Below, piece after piece: positions 59,686-64,000 of a DNA stretch of 64,000 bases. The stretch is from the NCBI GenBank assembly GCA_036489765.1, contig DASXFE010000122.1, forward strand, positions 1 to 64,000. The letters are read 5' to 3'. The translations under genes were made by a program, and so were the position numbers. Under the pieces are notes generated by a model. It searched no databases. It was not told where the DNA came from and saw only the letters and a list, made by a program, of their open reading frames with translations. How positions within the stretch are numbered: the stretch's first letter is position 1; the number at the start of each line of letters is the position of its first letter. Origin of the DNA: DATARH01 sp036489765. Its GTDB lineage: Bacteria; Pseudomonadota; Alphaproteobacteria; ATCC43930; CGMCC-115725.

Positions 59686-60879
59686 CTACACCGGCGGCAG
59701 CTCGAACAGGCGCTGCATCTTGGCGAAGCCGCGCAATTCGAAATGGCCGATCTCCCACATCGTACGGTGGAGAGTGTCGGCAAAGGCCTCGGACATGATC
59801 AGCGAGCGGTCGAGCTCGCGGCACAGGCGCTCGATGCGGCTCGTCAGGTTGACGTCGGGGCCGATCACGGTGAAGTCGAGCCGGTTGTCCGAGCCGATAT
59901 TGCCGTAGGAAACCGCGCCGTAATGCAGCGCCACACCGGCGCGCAGCGGGGTCGACGGATGACGCAGGTTTCGGTCGTCGAGCGCGGCGAGGCCGTCGGT
60001 GGCGGCGGCAAGGGCCGAGCCGCAGGCCTCGGCGGCGGTGTTGCCGGCGCCGTGCTGGAATATCGCGAGGACGCCGTCGCCCATGATCTCGACGACCTCG
60101 CCGCCATGCTGCCGCACCGGCGGAATCACGCAGTCGAAATATTGGTTGAGCATGCGGACCACGGCGCGCGGGCTGAGGCGATCGGACATCAGCGTGAAGT
60201 CGCGAAGGTCCCACAGCATCAGCGCCGCCTGGATCCCATGCGTGTCGCCGCGCTGGACCTGGCCGTCGAGGATCAGCCGCCCGGCCTCGGCGCCGATATA
60301 GGTTGTCATCATGCCGCTGATAAAGCGGCGCAGCGCCTTCAGTTCGGCGACGGCGGCGTAGGGATCGAGGATGCCATGGAAGAAGCGCATTTCGTCGGCA
60401 GTAAAGCCGCCGGACCGCTTCGTGGCCCAAGAGAACGCATTGGTGATGCCGACCGCGTATTTGAGCGGCGCGATCGCGTAGTGGGTGAAACCCTGGTCGC
60501 GCAGCTCGCCGAGGATCGGGTAGGGGAGCTCGTCGTCATTCCCGTCGAGCCGCCACTCGACCCGCTGTCCTTCTTCCAGCACCGGGCGCAGCGGGTTTTG
60601 CAGGTAGGTCGCGGTCTTTTCGATGCCGTGGTCGAAAAACAGCTCGCTCATCGGCTTGTCCGACCACCAGACGCGGGCGACGCCGCGATACTGCGGGTGA
60701 AAGGCAAGCTGGTGTAGAGACACGCGATCGATCGGGATGCCGGCAGCGCTGGCGCGCTCGCAGAAATACTCGAGAACTTCCTTGTTGCCGGGCAGAAACC
60801 TTGCGTCGCGAATCAGCCAGTCGCTGAACCGGGCCAACAGGTCCTGAGTCGGGGCGAGTTCGTGCGGATCTCGCGGCAT
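59686..60879 (-). CDS. Class III adenylate/guanylate cyclase-domain protein
   Basis: The C-terminal domain is a class III nucleotide cyclase: ALMLWDLRDFTLMSDRL (metal Asp), VEIMGDGVLAIFQHGAG (second metal Asp) and TVIGPDVNLTSRIERLCREL (catalytic Asn/Arg). All catalytic residues are present. The N-terminal 190 residues (ELAPTQDLLARFSDWLIRDA, GVARVWWSDKPMSELFFDHG, YAIAPLKYAVGITNAFSWAT) are GAF-like by shape and lack a membrane segment. ATG 60879 with GGGGAG is chosen. Signal unknown; a cAMP receptor is not in the window. Confidence 0.9.
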   Translation of the reverse strand: MPRDPHELAPTQDLLARFSDWLIRDARFLPGNKEVLEYFCERASAAGIPIDRVSLHQLAFHPQYRGVARVWWSDKPMSELFFDHGIEKTATYLQNPLRPVLEEGQRVEWRLDGNDDELPYPILGELRDQGFTHYAIAPLKYAVGITNAFSWATKRSGGFTADEMRFFHGILDPYAAVAELKALRRFISGMMTTYIGAEAGRLILDGQVQRGDTHGIQAALMLWDLRDFTLMSDRLSPRAVVRMLNQYFDCVIPPVRQHGGEVVEIMGDGVLAIFQHGAGNTAAEACGSALAAATDGLAALDDRNLRHPSTPLRAGVALHYGAVSYGNIGSDNRLDFTVIGPDVNLTSRIERLCRELDRSLIMSEAFADTLHRTMWEIGHFELRGFAKMQRLFELPPV

Positions 60880-60949
60880 GTCGGCTCCCCTCCGCCGCAA
60901 TCGGAGCTCCTCTGATGTGGGGGCCGAACGCTCTGCCACAACCCGACGC

Positions 60950-62080
60950 TCACGCAACCTTGAAGCGCGTCAGCGCGCTGCGGTCGATCTCGATGCCGAG
61001 GCCGGGTCCGTCCGGGATCGCGACCCACCCCTCCTTCTGTACGATCGGCGCGGTCGAGACGGCAAAGCGGATCGGGTGCTCCGACTGGTCGAATTCGAGC
61101 AGCGGCTCGATCGGATGGAGGCCCAGCGGGTTGTGCGGCAGGCTCGCGATCAGCTGCAGCGATGCGGCGAGCGCGACGGCGGTGCCCCAGACGTGGGGGT
61201 TGACGCGCATGCCGAAGGCATTGGCCATGTCGGCGATCTTTTTGGTCTCGGATATGCCTCCGGCCGCGGCGATGTCGGGCTGGAGGATGTCGACGCAGCG
61301 GTCGGTAATCAGGCTGCGGAAACCCCAGCGAGTGAACTCGGCCTCGCCGCCGGCGATCGGGATCTCGAGCGCGGATTTCACCTGGCGGTACCCGGCGAGG
61401 TCCTCGGGCGGCACCGGCTCTTCGAACCAGGCGATGTTCAGTTCCTCGATCCGCCGGCCGAGGGCGATCGCGCCGGTCGCGTCGTACGCGTGGTTGGCGT
61501 CGATCATGATCGCGAGACGGTCGCCGACGGCGCGGCGCACGGCATGGCAGAGGCGGATATCTTCTGCCATGCCGAAACCGAGCTTCAGTTTGATGCCGGT
61601 AAAGCCCTGCGCGACACGTTCCATGGCCTCATCGACGAGATAGGCGATCGGGTCGCCGCCCCGCTTTCGGTAGAAGCCGGTCGCGTAGGCTTCGACCTTC
61701 GAGCGCAACGGGCCGCCGAGGAGCGTTCCGACCGAGACGCCGAAATGCCGGGCCTTGAGGTCCCACAAGGCGATGTCGACGGCCGACAGCGCCTCGATCG
61801 CGAGTCCCTTCCGGCCATGGTCGCGGAGCCGGTTGTAGAGCATCTGCCAATGCCGCTCGGTCGCGAGCGCGTCCTCGCCGACGAGCAGCGGTTTGTAATA
61901 CTCGACGATCGGCGCGGTCAGGCGTGCCGGGCCGAAGGCCTCGCCCCAGCCGCTGTTGCCGTCGTCGCCGACGATCTCGACCAGGCAAGCGCCACGCGTC
62001 TCGTACCAGGCCTGCGAATAGGCGAAGGGCTCGTCGAGCCTGGCTTCGAGCATATAGATCTTGATGTCGCGGATCTTCAT
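60950..62080 (-). CDS. Enolase-superfamily (mandelate racemase/muconate lactonizing-type) enzyme
   Basis: This 376-residue enzyme has IKLKLGFG (KxK general base), the magnesium ligands in IMIDANHAY, WFEEPVPPED and IAGGEAEFTRWGF, and the catalytic His of NPHVWGTAVAL. That combination marks the MR subgroup. It acts on an acid sugar or 2-hydroxy acid, not specified. Its start overlaps the HAD gene stop (ATGA), so they are translated together. Confidence 0.9.
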   Translation of the reverse strand: MKIRDIKIYMLEARLDEPFAYSQAWYETRGACLVEIVGDDGNSGWGEAFGPARLTAPIVEYYKPLLVGEDALATERHWQMLYNRLRDHGRKGLAIEALSAVDIALWDLKARHFGVSVGTLLGGPLRSKVEAYATGFYRKRGGDPIAYLVDEAMERVAQGFTGIKLKLGFGMAEDIRLCHAVRRAVGDRLAIMIDANHAYDATGAIALGRRIEELNIAWFEEPVPPEDLAGYRQVKSALEIPIAGGEAEFTRWGFRSLITDRCVDILQPDIAAAGGISETKKIADMANAFGMRVNPHVWGTAVALAASLQLIASLPHNPLGLHPIEPLLEFDQSEHPIRFAVSTAPIVQKEGWVAIPDGPGLGIEIDRSALTRFKVA

Positions 62081-62715
62081 AGCCGTTCCAGCGCCGCAGG
62101 GAGTTCGTCGAGGGTTTCGAGGCGCAAGCGGGCGCGCGCAAGCTCGGGCCAGCCCGCATGGATGACGCCCCATGGCCCGCGCCGCAGGAAGATACCAGCC
62201 ATCCCGGCCCCGATCGCCGGCATTATGTCGTTGTCGAGCCGGTCGCCGATATAGGCGATCTCGGCTGGGGCGACGCCGGATTCCGCGACGATGCGGCGGA
62301 AGAATTCCGGATCCGGCTTTTCGACGCCCCACCGCGCCGACGAGGCGACGAAATCGACGGCGAGCCCGAGGGCGCGAATCTGCACTTCGGCGTCGGCCGG
62401 CTGGTTGCCGGCGAGCCCGATGCGGTACCCGGCGGCACACAGACGGGCGAGGCACGGCACGGCGTCGGGATAGAGGTCGCGCGTCTCGATCCGCGTCATC
62501 CCTTCGCCGCGGGCGGCTCGCTCGCGGGCGATGTCGATGCCGGGGCGGACGATCTCGTAGACTTCGCGGTGGTGCTTGCGCGCCGCGATCGCGGCGCCGA
62601 GCGCCGCGAAGAAGGCGAGGCGGGTGACGCCGAGCCAATCCGCCCATTCGCCCCACATGCGGGTTTCGTCGACGAGGGTCTCGCCGACGTCAAAGACGAC
62701 GAGGCGGATCGGCAC
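62077..62715 (-). CDS. HAD-family hydrolase
   Basis: This 212-residue HAD phosphatase-like enzyme has motif I VVFDVGETLVDETR, with Asp nucleophile and a Gly in place of the second Asp (common variant), motif II RIGLAGNQP, Lys in WGVEKPDPEFF, and motif IV AYIGDRLDNDI. A small helical cap sits between. Coupled to the downstream enolase-superfamily gene. Substrate unknown. Confidence 0.85.
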   Translation of the reverse strand: MPIRLVVFDVGETLVDETRMWGEWADWLGVTRLAFFAALGAAIAARKHHREVYEIVRPGIDIARERAARGEGMTRIETRDLYPDAVPCLARLCAAGYRIGLAGNQPADAEVQIRALGLAVDFVASSARWGVEKPDPEFFRRIVAESGVAPAEIAYIGDRLDNDIMPAIGAGMAGIFLRRGPWGVIHAGWPELARARLRLETLDELPAALERL

Positions 62716-62717
62716 TG

Positions 62718-63155
62718 TCAGTCGCCGTCGTAGACGAGACCGATCAGCAGCATCTCTACCTGCTCGTCGCCGTTCGACAGCGGCATCAGGATCGATTCGT
62801 AATGCTGCATCCGATTGTCGATCATCCGGTCGGCGACGATGTGCAGCGGCTCACCGGTTCCGACGACCTTGTTGAAGCTCTGGCGCGAGAGGTCGCGGAA
62901 TTCCGGCACCGGCATGTCGTCGAGCATCTTGCCAGTCAGATCATAACCGATGCGCTGGGTCAGCGTCGTGCCGTGCAGTCGGATGCGGTAGGTCGTGGGC
63001 GTTCCCGGCAACACGTCGGCGAGAATGACGTTGCCGAGCACGAACCGCATCTCGACCGGGTCGAGATCGGCACGGGAGGGCCACTTCCGGTCACCGCGCT
63101 GCCGCGACCAGTATTCGAAGAGGCGACGCAGCTTGGGGTTGCTGATCTCCGGCAT
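62718..63155 (-). CDS. PAS-domain protein (PAS_5 type), copy 2
   Basis: This 145-residue protein is the short version of the PAS_5 fold also encoded at 24619-25212: KLRRLFEYWSRQRGDRKWPS, then RADLDPVEMRFVLGNVILAD, YRIRLHGTTLTQRIGYDLTG and HYESILMPLSNGDEQVEMLL. No output domain. It lies 2 bp upstream of the HAD gene and 18 bp from the amidohydrolase stop, so it is in the same transcription unit. Confidence 0.82.
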   Translation of the reverse strand: MPEISNPKLRRLFEYWSRQRGDRKWPSRADLDPVEMRFVLGNVILADVLPGTPTTYRIRLHGTTLTQRIGYDLTGKMLDDMPVPEFRDLSRQSFNKVVGTGEPLHIVADRMIDNRMQHYESILMPLSNGDEQVEMLLIGLVYDGD

Positions 63156-63173
63156 GCCGCCCCGCGTTAGTCC

Positions 63174-64000
63174 CTACTCGGCGGCCTCCAGCCGGCGCCG
63201 GGCGCCGCGCAGTTCCGCGACGCGGGCCTGGGTGTAAAGGTCGGTCCAATTCGATAGTGAGAAATCGGTGACCTGGCGAGGATCGTAGGGGCGATCCTCG
63301 ATGCGCATCTCGCGGCCGGCGAGATAGACTCCGCGAAGGCGCCGCCGGTCTTGCAGGATGGCGATATCCTTGAGGGGCGAGCCGTCCCACGCGGTGAAAT
63401 CGGCGAGCCGGCCCGCTTCGAGCACCCCGATCTCGTCGCCGCAACTCATGAAGCGGGCGTTGTTCTGCGTCGCCGCCCTGAGCGCGCCGGCCGGCGCGAA
63501 GCCGAGGTCGTCGACAAACAGCTCAAGCTCGCGCGCATGCCACTCGCCGTAGGGCGTCACGGCAAAGCCGCTATCGGTGCCGGTCAGGAACGGGATGCCG
63601 GCCTTGATCACCTTTTTCAGGTTCTCGCACCCGGTCTGGTAGCGCTTCAGCGTCGCCTCGGGCCGGCCGCGCTGGCCGGCGGGCTCGTGCGGCTGGGTGA
63701 ATTCGATGACGTTCTTCGGCTGGGTCAGCGTCGGGCAGACCACGCTGCCCGATTTCTTCATCGCGGCGATGCACTCGTCGTCGGCGAAGAAGGCGTGGAA
63801 GATCAGGTCGGCGCCGGCGCGGGCGGAATAGAGCGTCGCCTCGCGCCCGACCGCATGCACCACCGCCTTCTTGCCCTGGCGGTGGATCTCGCGGACCATG
63901 ATGTCGGTCTCTTCCTGGTTGAACGCGGCGATCAATTCGCCGTCGGGTCGGCGCTGGATGCCGTCCATCGCGATCTTGACGCAATCGACGCCGTTCTTGG
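63174..64000 (-). CDS. Amidohydrolase family protein (start outside window)
   Basis: Only the C-terminal 275 codons are present. Motifs are KKAVVHAVGREATLYSARAG (metal His), IFHAFFADDECIAAMKKSGS, TGTDSGFAVTPYGEWHAREL (metal Asp) and AATQNNARFMSCGDEIGVLE. The C-terminal GRLADFTAWDGSPLKDIAIL is typical of imidazolonepropionase-like/proline-dipeptidase-type amidohydrolases. It heads (in transcription) the PAS, HAD and enolase-superfamily genes. Confidence 0.85.
   Translation of the reverse strand, partial: KNGVDCVKIAMDGIQRRPDGELIAAFNQEETDIMVREIHRQGKKAVVHAVGREATLYSARAGADLIFHAFFADDECIAAMKKSGSVVCPTLTQPKNVIEFTQPHEPAGQRGRPEATLKRYQTGCENLKKVIKAGIPFLTGTDSGFAVTPYGEWHARELELFVDDLGFAPAGALRAATQNNARFMSCGDEIGVLEAGRLADFTAWDGSPLKDIAILQDRRRLRGVYLAGREMRIEDRPYDPRQVTDFSLSNWTDLYTQARVAELRGARRRLEAAE

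Overview
The window is dense, GC-rich bacterial DNA with 70-odd intact protein genes, two tRNAs and at least three decayed genes. Gene content and order (kdsD-lptC-lptA-lptB-rpoN-ptsN, petABC, prs-rplY-pth-ychF, lgt-midA-pgeF, an NDUFA9-like protein, PAS_5-type proteins, NTG and GTG starts in overlapping operons) indicate an alphaproteobacterium, probably of the Rhodospirillales type. Genus assignment is not possible from reading alone. No prophage, integrase, transposase or CRISPR array was seen. It reads as chromosome with housekeeping operons separated by accessory catabolic genes.

Layout. 1-8.8 kb: an NDUFA9-like reductase (partial), a zinc alcohol dehydrogenase, then a divergent unit of a methyltransferase and an Lrp/AsnC regulator, followed by MmgE/PrpD, a TRAP transporter (DctP-Q-M) and a TauE-like permease that apparently starts at CTG. 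8.9-17.2 kb: tRNA-Leu(CAG), RNase D, the LPS-transport operon kdsD-lptCAB with rpoN and ptsN, a convergent Hsp20, and a Tim44-domain protein. 17.2-28.2 kb: hemF-trmL, petABC (cytochrome bc1), mtnP-mtnA with a thioesterase, a PAS protein, a nucleoside transporter, a VOC protein and a methyltransferase. 28.4-36.5 kb, all on the minus strand: lgt-midA-pgeF, a 22-codon membrane micro-ORF, a duplicated-domain lipoprotein, prs, rplY, pth and ychF.

36.6-49.4 kb: a cobalt-type nitrile hydratase operon (alpha, beta, activator), a large autotransporter, tRNA-Val(GAC), a wrecked CocE/NonD hydrolase, small secreted proteins, a cytosine-deaminase-like amidohydrolase, SppA and an amidase. 49.4-64 kb: a glycosyltransferase, a GhrA-like reductase, a decayed F420-type oxidoreductase beside an alpha/beta-hydrolase that has lost its nucleophile and histidine, FAH and SDR enzymes, a Wza-like lipoprotein without a capsule locus, an aldo/keto reductase, rsmD-rluB-tadA, a class III cyclase, and a catabolic run of enolase-superfamily, HAD, PAS and amidohydrolase genes (the last partial).

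Two families of dispersed palindromic repeats, three copies each, sit in intergenic positions. One copy contains a 38-bp perfect palindrome. The least explained items are the coupled micro-ORF and its duplicated-domain lipoprotein, the petA upstream palindrome, the Lrp-methyltransferase intergenic repeats, and the catalytically dead hydrolase.
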